A DNA stretch of 64,000 nt, taken from NCBI GenBank assembly GCA_016630955.3, contig CM049987.1:2046001-2110000 (forward strand), read 5' to 3'. Source of the stretch: Didymella arachidicola. Taxonomy: Eukaryota > Ascomycota > Dothideomycetes > Pleosporales > Didymellaceae. The notes beneath the pieces are model-generated. The model was not told the origin of the DNA, did no database searches, and was given only the letters and a program-made list of their open reading frames with translations. Shown here one piece after another: positions 21,204-32,684 of the stretch (position 1 is its first letter; each line of letters opens with the position of its first letter). The position numbers and the translations under genes are program-made.

Positions 21204-22872
21204 ATGGCCACTGCAGCTGAGCGTATCTCTAACAACAAGGAGTTCGTCTCTGAAGTGCCTCAATACAACGAGGATCTCGAGCCCGCCAACACTCATGGGA
21301 CTTACCTCGATCCTGTCGAGGCTTCCCATCTGTCGGAGGAGCATCGTCAGTACCTCCTTCAGAGACATGGCACCCTCGAACTCGATCCCATGCCTACCAT
21401 GGGCGATGCGGATCCGTACAACTGGCCGACCTGGAAGGTAAGGTCTCCATGCCGTGACGGTATCTTCATTAGCTGATTCGTCCGAACAGAAAGTACTAAA
21501 CCTCGTCTTCGTCGCGTTTCATGCTTGTATTTGTGCTTTCGCAGCCTCGGCTATCATTCCGGCATACGCGAATATAGCAGAAGATCTTGGTGTAAGCCTG
21601 CAGAGGACTTCGTACCTGACGTCTCTCCAAATCATGGTTCTTGGAGCTGCACCATTATTCTGGAGGCCTCTTTCGACCCGCTTTGGCCGCAGGCCGATCT
21701 TCATCATCTCCTTGATCGGCAGTTTAGTGTTCAACATCGGCTGCGCAAAGAGCCAGACTTATGCTGCTATGGCTGCTTGTCGTGCGCTCCAGTCGTTCTT
21801 TATTTCACCACCGAACGCCATTGGCAGTGCTGTCGTGGTCGAGACGTTCTTCAAGAAGGAAAGAGCGAGGTACATGGGTGTGTGGACCGTGATGATTACG
21901 GTTGGTATACCGCTTGCACCGCTCATCTTTGGCTTCGTTACATACTACGAGGGCTATCGTTGGATTTACTGGATTTTGGCAATCGTAGGTCTCTCCAAGT
22001 CTTTGAACATTTGATCCATACTAATGCGATCGCAGATCAATGGTGTACAGCTAGTCCTTTACACTCTCCTTGGCCCGGAGACACGCTTCATTCGCCATGA
22101 CAATGCCGAGCATGCCATTTCTGGATTCGCAGCTTTCAAGGAGTCATACCTCAAATTTCGCCGCATTGATCCCACACCTATCACTGCCCTAGAATTTATC
22201 TCGCCATTGCGACTGGCGAAGTACCCTTGCGTCATGATCCCAGCATGTGCATACGCAATGGTATTTCTCTTCGCCTCAGTCCTCGCTACCGTTGAGATTC
22301 CTCAGTTGTTTGGCGAGAAGTTCCACTTGAACTCCAAGCAACTTGGGTTGCAATTTCTAGGCCTCATCGTTGGATCTATTATCGGAGAACAAATCGGTGG
22401 ATACTCAAGTGATATGTGGATGCGCGCTCGTGCAAAGAAGACCGCGCCCAGGAAGCCTGAGCCCGAATTCAGGCTGTGGCTCAGCTACTTTGGCATCTTG
22501 CTCGCCATCTGCGGTCTTGTAGTCTTCCTGGTCCGTATCGAACAGGCTCCTGAGGGCCACTGGGACGTCACGCCCATTGTCGGTGCTGGTATCGCCGCAG
22601 CTGGCAACCAGATTGTCACAACTGTTCTCATCACGTATGCTATCGACTGCTATCCAGAAGAAGCTGGTAGTATTGGTGTCTTCATTACGTTGGTCAGGCA
22701 GACTTGGGGCTTCATTGGACCATTCTGGTTCCCTGACATGTTCACCAATGTAGGCTTGGCTCCCAGCGCAGGCATTGTGGTTGCAATGTTGGTAGTGGGC
22801 TCACTGATACCCATGGTATTCTGCCACTGGAAAGGAAGGTCACTCCACGGCACTATGAGCAACAGGCTGTAG
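21204..22872 (+). CDS. MFS transporter, DHA1-type
   Basis: Three exons (21204-21437, 21490-21984, 22036-22872; introns 52 and 51 nt), 521 aa. A hydrophilic N-terminus of about 75 residues ends in DPYNWPTWKK, common in fungal DHA1 carriers, followed by about a dozen hydrophobic helices. The signature loop PLSTRFGRRP between helices 2 and 3 and a GIPLAPLIFGF stretch in helix 5 mark a proton-driven antiporter-like major facilitator. A long cytoplasmic loop separates the halves (about 250-300). Plasma-membrane export or uptake of small organic compounds is expected. It converges on the FAD monooxygenase gene (163 bp between stops), so the two may serve the same pathway. An in-frame ATG at 21039 exists but would add unlikely sequence; 21204 is preferred. 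Confidence 0.87.
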
Positions 22873-23035
22873 AGTTATCGGCTCATGCAGTCAGACAAAT
22901 TAGGAACAGCCGACATACTGATGGCTAAGTCCTTTTCCAGTCCAATGACATGATGACATCTTTCAACTTGGTTTATTGTTTGTGTGAGCTGCGAAACGTG
23001 ATGCGTACAAATGCAGAGAGGTAGCGGATGCCTGC

Positions 23036-24367
23036 TCAAAGCTTCGCCACAAGCCCCTCCTCTTGACACAGCTCCTCGGCCTGCTTGACCACGTCGGTTC
23101 CGTAGACCATGGCCTGGACATCGGCGTCCGCCCACCTATCTGGAACCTTGCCTCCTCCAAGTTTAAGCGCTGCAAACTGCTTGTCACGTTCCTCCTTTGC
23201 CTTTCCGGAACCGAGGTGCATGTTCCGTCCGCTTTCCGCAGCAAGCTCAACAAGCGCCTCCGCTCTCGGCTTTCGCAGCTTCTCGTACAGCTTCAGCGCC
23301 TTGTTGATTGTCTCTGGGCTCGCATCTCCCAGTCTCGACGGGGCCAGGACAACACCGAGTACCGCACCGTCTTCGATGGCTTGCGCCGCACCCTGTCCCA
23401 AGTGCGGTAGTGTCGGGTGGCATGCATCACCGACCAACGCCATGCTGTCGCAGACCCATGTAGGCAGAGGATCATGAACCCTCAACTTCCATTCAACGAC
23501 CTCGTCTTGCGGCACAAGGTTGAGCATGTCCTGGACCACCGGGCAAAAGTCCTCGTACACTTTCAACATTGCGCTCTTGCTTCCCTTCGTCGTATACTGC
23601 GCATCCGGCGCACCCGCAAAGTTGACGTCCGGCTGCGCCGTTGACAGGTTGTAGATCTGTTTGTTGTGGATGCTGTACGCGATGATATGCTTTTTCTCGC
23701 CGATCCAGCGCATGACAGTATCACTGTCAATCAGCTTCAGTAGTTCAGGGTACGGCGACATCTGCTCGCGGGTGAGCATGATGCGGTATGCCGCCTGGCC
23801 CGAGTCTTTGACCGTCGCTGTCTCGCCCAGCTCTTTCAGCATGGCAACGCGTGTGTTGCTTTTGACACCGTCAGCACTGATGAGCACGTCGCATTCCACG
23901 TTCTCTGTCTCGCCTGTCTTGTTGTTCGTCGCTTTGAAGCTGGGCTTCGCACCGAAACGGGCATCTGAGATGGTATTGCCGAGTTTGAACGTAATGGCGC
24001 TCTCTTTCTGGCATCCTTCATACAAGCTGCCTGCGAGAGATGCGCGGTGGCCGACCATGTGTGGGTATCCGTACTTCTCCTTGACATAGCCCAAGTCGAC
24101 GTACCCAAGCTCCTGATCTGTAGAACCTTGACGGATAGATGTATTCGCGCATTGAACGGCTTCAGCCTCGATCTTCTTCCATACGCCCAGCTTGTCGAGA
24201 ATGATGGTCATATTGGGCGCGAGCTGGATGCCTGCGCCAACGAAGCCGAGGTTTGTGGCATGTTCGTAGACAGTGATATTTTTGTGACCAGCTTTCGCGA
24301 GGGACAGAGCTGTGGCAAGGCCGCCCATGCCTGCACCGATGATAGCTATCCTCAAACTGTCTGCCAT
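23036..24367 (-). CDS. FAD-dependent monooxygenase, salicylate-hydroxylase-like
   Basis: Intronless, 443 aa from the ATG at 24367; an ATG 12 bases upstream would add four residues. The N-terminal FAD fold shows GAGMGG near residue 10, the second nucleotide motif ISADGVKSNTR near 170 and the flavin motif GDACHPTLPHLGQGA at about 313. These define class A aromatic hydroxylases that use NAD(P)H and O2, such as salicylate 1-monooxygenase, which turns salicylate into catechol with loss of CO2. The exact substrate cannot be read from sequence. The C-terminus is LVAKL, and AKL is an accepted variant of the PTS1 peroxisomal signal. It diverges from the tannase/feruloyl esterase gene, whose products are phenolic acids. 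Confidence 0.88.
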   Translation of the reverse strand: MADSLRIAIIGAGMGGLATALSLAKAGHKNITVYEHATNLGFVGAGIQLAPNMTIILDKLGVWKKIEAEAVQCANTSIRQGSTDQELGYVDLGYVKEKYGYPHMVGHRASLAGSLYEGCQKESAITFKLGNTISDARFGAKPSFKATNNKTGETENVECDVLISADGVKSNTRVAMLKELGETATVKDSGQAAYRIMLTREQMSPYPELLKLIDSDTVMRWIGEKKHIIAYSIHNKQIYNLSTAQPDVNFAGAPDAQYTTKGSKSAMLKVYEDFCPVVQDMLNLVPQDEVVEWKLRVHDPLPTWVCDSMALVGDACHPTLPHLGQGAAQAIEDGAVLGVVLAPSRLGDASPETINKALKLYEKLRKPRAEALVELAAESGRNMHLGSGKAKEERDKQFAALKLGGGKVPDRWADADVQAMVYGTDVVKQAEELCQEEGLVAKL

Positions 24368-25370
24368 TGTGTATAACACCTGTTGTCAAGCAGTGCTGGT
24401 GATGATGTTTTAATCTTGGTCCGGAGTTTTGCGGGGAAATATGGAGCTCAATATCGGTTGTTGAAGTCGGGAAAGCAATGCACGGTATGTTGAGGTAGGA
24501 CACACTCAAAAGCAGCTTCCTGATGCATTTATATCTTCGCGACAGGTTCCTCGACATCCGCTATTCTTTCGGCTTTCGTAAAGCTCTCTACCTCCAGTAC
24601 TCAACTACCACCGAGCTCTGGATGAACGCTTACCCGCTCACTGTGCACGCGTTGTGTACGTCAGCAATGCGTGATTGGACAGAGTTAGCTTCGAAGAACG
24701 TGACTTTGGATTCCGGGCTCGGATACAGGAGATGGCACGTGAATTTCGAAGACGCTCGATGATACGGCCTTGGCGAGGATGTTGTTCTTTCGCATCTGCC
24801 GCAGACCCCGCCACAGACCCCCGACACCGGTGCTTGTTCTTGCCACTAGGCTAATTGTGGGCTGCGCGCCCCTGTCGTTCCTACATCGCAGACACGATTG
24901 CCAGCGCCTCTGGTTTCAAAGTCAATGCCATCTTTGCCAGCATCACCATCATCGTCGACTTGATGAGCGGCCTGGGGAAAATGATGGGCCCATGTAGAGC
25001 CGGCAACGCGGGCGGGTAGAGCCGTTCTCCGCTTGTCATCGATTGCGGGCCGCGATTCATCCGTGATTCATCAAGCTTCGCTTAACAGTCTCCCTGTGCG
25101 TCACGTCGGGGCAAGATGCACCGTGGCACCTTGCTCTACAGGCTGGACCAGCAGATTTCAGGCTGCAAGACCGAGCCGCGCATAGACATCGCCAAAGATG
25201 ACTTTGAGCCTGTCGATCCTCCGCTCTGGTCAAGTTAGCTGCCTTAAGGGCCTGTTAGGCAACTCGAATTTAAAGCATGACAGCGACGAAGTTTCGTAGA
25301 TCAGGAAACCTTCCTTTCCCACACTTCTCCTTTCTATCAATCTGGATTGTCGCCGTAGTCCTCCGTCAAG
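24368..25370. promoter_or_regulatory. Divergent promoter region, monooxygenase and esterase
   Basis: 1.0 kb between the minus-strand monooxygenase start (24367) and the plus-strand esterase start (25371). No coding region is supported in it. It must contain both promoters and could allow joint control; no specific operator is claimed. Confidence 0.5.
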
Positions 25371-27042
25371 ATGAGACAAGCGCTGATCAGAAGCGCTGCA
25401 CTCGTGGGAGCCACCCACGCGCTCAATTACACATGCACGCCGAGCGCGATTCAAGCTGCTCTTCCAGAGGGCGCCAACGTGAATTTTGCATATCCAGTCC
25501 TAGCAAACGGTACCTTCGAGACCCCAAAGGGCGACACTGGCTACCCTGCTAGCCCTCCCAACCTGCCAGCTTTGTGCGCTGCGTCCATTCAGGTCAAGTC
25601 GATTGGCAACACTACCTTTGGTTTTGGTATCTTCCTTCCAGAAGAATGGAATGGCAGATTCTTAGCTGTTGGCAATGGCGGGTTCGCAGGAGGCATCAAC
25701 TATGCTGATATGGTGAGTTGCGCACCCGGATTTTCGATAATTGTAACTCACGAACCACTAGGCTGCGGGAGTTCGTTATGGCTTTGCTGTGATTTCGACA
25801 GATACGGGTCATAATTCGACCAACAGTGATGGAACTTGGGCCTACAAGCAGCCGAACAAAGTCGAGAACTGGGGACATCTTGCCATGCACGGGTCTGTGG
25901 TCATTGGAAAGGAGATCACAGCTGCGTACTACAAGCAGAATGCGACATACAGCTATTATTCCGGCTGCTCTACTGGTGGTCGTCAAGGTCTGAAGGAGGC
26001 CGAATTCTATCCTGAAGATTTTGACGGCATCGTTGCTGGTGCTCCGGCTTGGTGGACCAGCCACCTCCAGCCTTGGACTGTACGCATCGCGCTCTACAAC
26101 CTTCCAACAACGGCCGACTACCACATCCCTGCGCCATTGTTCTCGACTCTCAATGCAGAGGTCATCAAGCAGTGCGATCCTCAGGACGGACTTGTCGATA
26201 ATATCATCTCAGACCCCAAAGGCTGCAACTTCCAGCCCGGCACCTTGCTCTGCGGATCAAACAGCACCGCCAATGCCACGTCTTGCCTGACAGGACCTCA
26301 ACTAGACACTGTAGACAATATATTCAGCGACTACGTCGGTGAGAACAACACCATCCTCTTCCCACCGTACTACCTTGGTAGCGAAGGCCAGCCTATCCTT
26401 ATCTCGGGCAATGCTCCCAATGCGCTTGGTACTGGCTATGTTCAGTATTTCCTCGACAAAATGCCTCAATGGAACTTCACCGATTATAACGACGAGATCA
26501 TCGCTCTCTCCGAGGCAGTCAACCCTGGAAATGCAACAGTAGGCTTCGATCTGTCCCGCTTCCAAGCAAAGGGTGGCAAGATTCTGTCATACCATGGCAT
26601 GGCTGATCCGCTTATCCCGACTGGATCAACTCCTTACTTTTACGATCACCTGACACGTACCCTGAAGCCGAAGGGTATTGACGTCGATGACTTCTTTAAG
26701 TACTTCCTAATTCCTGGTATGAACCACTGCTTTGGCACACAGGCTATCACGAATGCGCCCTGGTATTTCGCAGGCGGTAACCAGCAGGTCGCCTTGGCAT
26801 CCGATGTCTACAGTGTTCCTGGCTTCGAAGATGAGGAGCACGATGTGCTGAAAGCCGTGATGGCTTGGGTCGAGGAAGGCAGGGTGCCTGAGTACATCAT
26901 TGCCACCAAGTATGTTAATGACACCACTCACGATGAGGTACTGCGACAGAGACCGATCTGCATCTACCCCAAGCAAGCCAAATACACCGGTGAGGGCGAC
27001 GTAAACGATGCCACCAACTGGGAGTGCAAGGGCCTATATTAA
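25371..27042 (+). CDS. Secreted tannase / feruloyl esterase family protein
   Basis: Two exons (25371-25712, 25762-27042; intron GTGAGT...TAG, 49 nt), 540 aa. The family hydrolyses esters of phenolic acids (ferulate, coumarate, gallate) in plant cell walls or tannins. The catalytic triad is visible as Ser184 in GCSTGGRQG, Asp396 in GMADPLIP and His436 in GMNHC; Cys183 and Cys437 flank Ser and His and form the family's CS-D-HC disulfide link. A short hydrophobic N-terminus (ALIRSAALVGATHA) acts as the export signal, and many NxS/T sites fit a glycoprotein. Length is normal for fungal tannase/FaeB. Ferulate against gallate preference cannot be decided. Confidence 0.92.
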
Positions 27043-27768
27043 AATTTGTAACTCCCATTCTACAATCAATACCATATACGCACGATCATGCACAGTTGTC
27101 TGCTTCTCATGTCGCTGAGTACCTTGCCTGTTAATGACATGCCACGTTCTGCATACCTGTGTGATGGCCCAGTCAAGTTTCGGTCGTGAATGTCGAATAT
27201 CGTACAATGATCACTAGACAAGATGCTGATCAGTGCAATTGACTTCTGCATCGCCACTGTTCTTCCTGGAGATTGTACGAAGCTGTCATAGCCCTTGTTG
27301 TACGGCGATACTTCTGCAGCCGTGAGCCAACCGAATGTCAATCCCGTGGGGCACGCTGAACCCCGCGCTAGCAAATGAGGCTGGATGTGGGGTACCTTAA
27401 GACGCGTCGTCGGCCATCACTCGAACACAAAGAGAAGGTCAAATTGCGCAGCAGTTTCTGAGGAAGAAGTCATTGTTATACCTCCCTTCATCTGACTGAG
27501 CACGCGGGATCACATCTCGGTCGAATGTTATTGACTGAGGGGAAGAGCTTTCACCCAGGTCTTCCGGAACATCGAACCTACCAACCGAGCATCTGAACGT
27601 CACACCGGAGGACTCCGGATCAGAATCTACACTGCACAGTTTGGAGCGGTACTTGATTGCGCTTTTGAGTTGTGCAAAGCCATCGCAAGCTCACATATCA
27701 GCTGCGTCTGAGAATACGACCTTGCAAATCCTCACCTGGACGCTGCTTGCCGCAATTAAGAAATTAAA
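27043..27768. other. Intergenic region
   Basis: 726 bases between two plus-strand genes, holding the esterase 3' end and the DUF3500 gene promoter. Nothing else recognised. Confidence 0.5.
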
Positions 27769-29140
27769 ATGGCGAGGAGAAACTCGTTCGACGAAGCATC
27801 TGCTGCATTTAGGCAACATCTGTACGATCTGAGCACACCACGTTTCACGACAGCTGCAAAGCAGACTCCCTACGAATATGCAAAGGACATGCAAGACAAC
27901 CGGCGACCACCCTGGATATACGATCTGACAAAAGTGTGGGAAAAGTTACTAGCTGAGCCGTACAAAGGTGTGTCCAATGACGGCAAGATAAGAGATAGGT
28001 TGTTTGAGGCCAAAGATGAGGGGTTCCCAACTGAGAGTGTGGTCAACAAGGTGGAGAGGCTATTCGAGGAGTTGAGCGAGGAGCAAAAGAAGAAGCTATC
28101 GTATCCTATCAATGCACGGGAATGGAGAGCTTGGAGTAATCCAGAGTTCTTGCTGCGGCCTTTTGGTATCAGACTCGAAGAGGGTACGTCTTTGTCCTTG
28201 GCAACTTGGCGTAACTTCGTACTGACTTGAAGCAGTCTCGGAATCAATCGCTCAGTCTATACTGAAGGTGGTCAGCGCGTCACTTTCCAAGGAAGGATTC
28301 GACAAAGCCCTTTCTGCTATGCGCGTCAACCACTTTCTTGGCGAAGTTGTCAAGCTTCCAAACATCATGAACAAATACTCATACAACTTTCTCATATTCG
28401 GCACACCTTCATCCTCCCAATCATCACCGTGGGGGTGGCTGCTATACGGCCACCATCTCTGTATCGCATGTTTCTTCAAAGGAAACCAGATCATCCTCAG
28501 CCCCTCTTTCACCGGTGCTGAACCGAACGTTATCGATGATGGCGAGTGGAAGGGCACTGAGATCCTGCACAAGGAGGGCAAGCTTGGTCTGGAGCTCATG
28601 CAGAGCCTGACCCCTGAGCAGCAAAGTACTGCTCAAATTTTCAAGAGCCTCCGAGACCCGGCCATGAAGCAAGTGTACGGGAACTCTGATAATGACGAAT
28701 CCCAACGCGATGAGCTCATTACCGATACCTGGGGTCCTGACGACCAGCGCCACCGTTGCGGTGCTTTCCGCGATAACCGCGTCGTACCGTATGAGGGCGT
28801 GATTGCCTCTGATCTTACATCCAGACAGCAAGGTCTTATTCTGGACATCTGCAACGAGTTCCTTCTCTACCACCCTAAAGGCCCACGCGAGCTCAAGCTT
28901 CAGCAAGTTAAGAAACACTTTGCTGAGACGTATTTCTGCTGGATCGGCGGCTATGGTAATGACGATGCATACTACTTCCGCATTCAAAGCCCAGTCATTC
29001 TGGTTGAGTTTGATCATCACTCGGGTGTGTTTTTGGCTAATAAGGAGCCTGCCAAGTTCCATACACATACTATCCTGAGAACGCCGAATGCAGGTGACTA
29101 TGGGCAAGCCATCAGGGAAGGAGACGAGAGGCTGCAGTGA
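27769..29140 (+). CDS. DUF3500 family protein
   Basis: Two exons (27769-28183, 28236-29140; intron GTACGT, CTGAC, CAG, 52 nt), 439 aa. The central part has the hallmarks of DUF3500: the GHHLCIACFFKGNQIILSPSF block followed by GAEPNVIDDG, then VILVEFDHHSG and FHTHTILRTPNAGDYG near the C-terminus, with conserved His residues that could bind a metal. No signal peptide or membrane segment. The biochemical role of the family is not established. It sits between a feruloyl esterase and an epoxide-hydrolase-like gene in the same orientation, which suggests, but does not show, a part in the same catabolism. Confidence 0.82.
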
Positions 29141-30078
29141 TCGCAATGTGTAGGGTCTTATATGTAGACAGACATGCAAAGCAAACTGAGTTATTATACT
29201 CGTGCTGGAGTGTTGTTAAGGGTATACATGTCTTTGTAGACAGGAATCACAATGTCCGTTTACACGCCAGAGAAACCACTTCGCAATTATCGTTTCGCCC
29301 GTTGCTGGCATTATCTTGTTCTCTTGCGCTCTTGCTGACGTATCGCAAAAGGTGACTCATGACAGGACGCCTAGGAGGAAGCTTGTCTCCCTTCCGTCTC
29401 ACGTATAACAAAACGCCCATGCAGGAAAAGAGGCACCTTGCTCTTGTCCTGGCAATATACGGCCGTACGCCATTCGAGCTTTCGCGTGGCTGGCGAACTT
29501 TAGGGGTTGGGATGTTGCACCTCTAGTGCACTGATCTAGCGCGCAGGAATTTCATGGACAAGCAGCTTTGACGATACCACAGACATCGTGATACTACTGC
29601 TGCCCATTATTAATGGTGCGTGGATGCTGGTATCGCTGTTGCAAAGTCTGTTCAGGCGCAACCGTGGCAGCCGAGGGTGCAATTACTCCTTTCAGTCGTA
29701 ACACTTGCCTGATGCGGAAGACGTCCCGATTCTAGCGAGTGGACCTCCGATCGGACATCCAATTAACCTCCACTATGACATACTCCACGCTAGAACCCAC
29801 TCGCAGGTTACGCTCTTGGTGTTTGCCAGCAACCCCGCACCATTCAACTATGGCTCCAAGCAGCCGGCTGCATGGCTGTAAGAAGCAGTCACGCCGCTGA
29901 CATCCGTAACATCTTACACACCGCTGTCGAGTCGCAACGCCAACCAAAAGTATTCTGACAGCAGAGGAAAGGGCGCTTCTGATATTGTTCGCAGACCGAG
30001 TGGCCGACAGAGCGCATATAATTCACACCCGTCCTCATTCTACAAGGCACATCAGAAGCAAGCTGAGGACGACACAAG
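29141..30078. other. Intergenic region
   Basis: 938 bases between two plus-strand genes. No coding frame, repeat or RNA gene is supported. The last 100 bases are the leader of the hydrolase gene. Confidence 0.5.
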
Positions 30079-31074
30079 ATGGACGCCTTTCAAAAAAAGA
30101 CACTGAAAACATCTCGTGGATACACGTACACCTACTACGTGGCTGAGGGCGACCATTCACTACCCACACTCATCTTTCACCATGGGTGGCCGGACCATGC
30201 GACGATGTGGAAAGATGTAGCAACTGGCCTGCGCCCCCTAAACCACCCCATGATCATACCAGACATGCTCGGGTACGATGGTACAGACAAGCCAACTGAT
30301 CCTGCCGAGTACCAATTCAAGAAGATGACCAAAGATATTATTGAGATCGCCGACGCTGAAGGGGCTCAGAGCATTGTTTCCATCGGCCACGATTGGGGAT
30401 CCAGCGCTGCTTCGCGCCTTTACAACCACTATCCGGACAGAGTCGTTGGTCTTGTCAACCTCAACGTCGTCTATATGCCGCCTACTGGTGACGAATTCAG
30501 CCTTGACAAGTTCAACGCCATGACCAAGGAACGCTTAGGCGCGCCGATCTTCTCCTACTGGCAAGTCAACGCCGACAAGGACGGCCACAAGCTGCTCTAT
30601 GACAACGTCGAGCGCGTTTTTCGCGTTCTGCACGGCGCGGGCCCAACCATGGCAAAGATTTTCACAAGCCCTGGTGCGTTGAAGGAGTATCTTATCAACG
30701 GTGGCCAGGACTTCGAGCTTCGCAAATACGCCCTGGATCCGGAGTTCAAGAAGACGTTTATTGATCGCATGACACGTGACGGATTTGAAGGGCCGCAGTG
30801 CTGGTATCGCGCCACTCGTGAGAACTATCAGAGTGCGAGCGATAAGGAGCTGCCAAGGGACAGAATGGTGGTCAAGGTGCCGGCGCTGTACCTTGGAGCA
30901 AAGGATGATCCAGTGTGTCCGCCGGAGATCATGATCGCGTATAAGCAGCAGCTTTTGCCACAGCTCGAGGAGGCGGAGCTTATTGATGCAGCGCACTTCA
31001 TCCCGTATGAGGCGCCGGATGAGGTCGTGAAGAGAATTGCGCCGTGGTTGAAAAAGACATTTGGAAAACAGTAG
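30079..31074 (+). CDS. Alpha/beta hydrolase, epoxide-hydrolase-like
   Basis: Intronless, 331 aa. The oxyanion segment is HHGWPDHATMW, the nucleophile elbow is GHDWGS with Asp105, the acid is probably Asp276 in LYLGAKDDPV, and the base is His306 in AAHFIPYEAP. An Asp nucleophile next to Trp and an HGxP motif are those of soluble epoxide hydrolases, which open epoxides to diols, and of related haloalkane dehalogenases. No export signal, so cytosolic. Possible alternatives within the fold cannot be excluded. It follows the DUF3500 gene in the same direction. Confidence 0.87.
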   Translation: MDAFQKKTLKTSRGYTYTYYVAEGDHSLPTLIFHHGWPDHATMWKDVATGLRPLNHPMIIPDMLGYDGTDKPTDPAEYQFKKMTKDIIEIADAEGAQSIVSIGHDWGSSAASRLYNHYPDRVVGLVNLNVVYMPPTGDEFSLDKFNAMTKERLGAPIFSYWQVNADKDGHKLLYDNVERVFRVLHGAGPTMAKIFTSPGALKEYLINGGQDFELRKYALDPEFKKTFIDRMTRDGFEGPQCWYRATRENYQSASDKELPRDRMVVKVPALYLGAKDDPVCPPEIMIAYKQQLLPQLEEAELIDAAHFIPYEAPDEVVKRIAPWLKKTFGKQ

Positions 31075-31501
31075 GATGTTCTTGGTCAACACACAGATCT
31101 TATGTAAAGTATATGGGATACCTTCGGACGAATAACGATATATTTTAACAACCACGGTGAAAATGTGGGTGGCGAAGAGCTCAAGGTTTACGCAAGTCCG
31201 CGTGTGTCTTCGGATCTACAGTCGTCCTCCGGTCAATGGCCGAGTCTGACATGCAGCAAAGTAGTACATAAGACCTTGGCGATCATCATCAGCACCTTAG
31301 ACGTGGTCAATGCACGAAGCAGTGCCTTGAGATCAGAGTAACAACAATCTGATAGCTGCGCTCTAGTTCCAATCATGGTATACTTGTCTTATGGTCGGAC
31401 GAAACACTAAGGGTACTTGGAAATCGCGAAAAACCTATAAATACTCGTGAAAAGCATAGTAGACAAAAAACATATCCAGAGTCACCACCACTCAACAGTA
31501 C
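31075..31501. other. Intergenic region
   Basis: 427 bases containing the hydrolase 3' end and the kelch gene promoter. Nothing else recognised. Confidence 0.5.
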
Positions 31502-32569
31502 ATGCACTTTGCCCACAACATGATGCGATCCGTAATCCAGATCCTCTTCATCCTCTTCCTTTCCGTCCCGCTCACGCTCACCCTCAGTCATCCCACTCAC
31601 CATCCTTCGTGGACACCCCTCGCCTCGCTCCCGCTCCCACGTCAAGAACACACCACCGTCTTTCTTCCACCCAGCACCATCGGCGTCCTCGGCGGCATCA
31701 CTTCGACTAATGAAACCTCTTCGCTCTCCATCACAACAACATCTCTCGTGCAATTCTACTCGATCTCGAACAACACATGGCGCACCGCGGCACCCCTGCC
31801 GTTTGCAATGAACCACATCAATGCCGCTGTGGTCGACGGACTTATCTACGTCCTCGGTGGTCTTGCAGATCTAGGCGAGGTCGAGCCGGCGTGGCGAGAC
31901 GTCGGTGATTCTTTTGTGTACTCACCATGCACGGATAGCTGGACACGACTACCGAGCATACCTGCTGGCGAAGCAAGAGGGAGCGCAGCGGTGGGCGTAC
32001 ATGGATCGAGGATTGTGCTTGCGGGCGGCATGACGGACCTCGAGCTCTCGGGCGATAGAAAGCAAAGCACAGTGGCCGTCGTCAGCGTCTTTGACACGGA
32101 GAGTGGGGAATGGGAGACTGTGAATGAAGCAGCGAAGTATTTGCCTGAGGGCAGAGATCATGCGGCTGCTGCGGTCGTGGAGAGCAAGATGTATGTACTT
32201 GGTGGCCGTGAGAAAGGGCAGAACAATGTCAAGGACACTGTGTTCATCATCGATATTGATGATCTTGAGGCTGGCTGGGAAGTGAGCGAGGCGAGGATGC
32301 CAACGCCGAGAGGCGGTGTTGCGGCAGGTCTTGTAGGGAAGAAGGTGTACGTTCTGGGCGGCGAAGGGAATGCGGACTCAGAAACTGGGGTGTTCGATGA
32401 GGTGGAGGTATACGACACGAGGGTGAACAATTGGAAAAGCGCGGGATCCATGAGGCTTCCGAGGCATGGGTCTTATGCTGTGGGTGTAGGAAACAAGGTG
32501 TACGTGCCTGGTGGAGGAGTGAGACAGAGCGCCGCGCCCGTGTCAGACTTCGATGTCTTCGAGTTTTGA
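31502..32569 (+). CDS. Secreted six-blade kelch-repeat protein
   Basis: Intronless, 355 aa. A signal peptide follows an ATG pair at 31520 (MMRSVIQILFILFLSVPLTL); the upstream ATG at 31502 adds six residues, and either start is possible. Six kelch units are visible by their Gly-Gly turns (IGVLGG, IYVLGG, IVLAGG, MYVLGG, VYVLGG, VYVPGG) with later Trp residues, which gives a six-bladed beta-propeller. There is no copper-site residue pattern of galactose oxidase and no other domain, so it is probably a binding rather than catalytic protein. NxS/T sites in the first blades fit an exported glycoprotein. Confidence 0.85.
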   Translation: MHFAHNMMRSVIQILFILFLSVPLTLTLSHPTHHPSWTPLASLPLPRQEHTTVFLPPSTIGVLGGITSTNETSSLSITTTSLVQFYSISNNTWRTAAPLPFAMNHINAAVVDGLIYVLGGLADLGEVEPAWRDVGDSFVYSPCTDSWTRLPSIPAGEARGSAAVGVHGSRIVLAGGMTDLELSGDRKQSTVAVVSVFDTESGEWETVNEAAKYLPEGRDHAAAAVVESKMYVLGGREKGQNNVKDTVFIIDIDDLEAGWEVSEARMPTPRGGVAAGLVGKKVYVLGGEGNADSETGVFDEVEVYDTRVNNWKSAGSMRLPRHGSYAVGVGNKVYVPGGGVRQSAAPVSDFDVFEF

Positions 32570-32684
32570 GCCATTGGCGGTGGAGTCGAGTCGTACACGC
32601 GCGTTAGACCACGCTAGAGCTGACATATGAGCGGTAGTTGTTAGGTGGAACCTCTAATTGGTTTTACATGTTGCACCGCGCACA

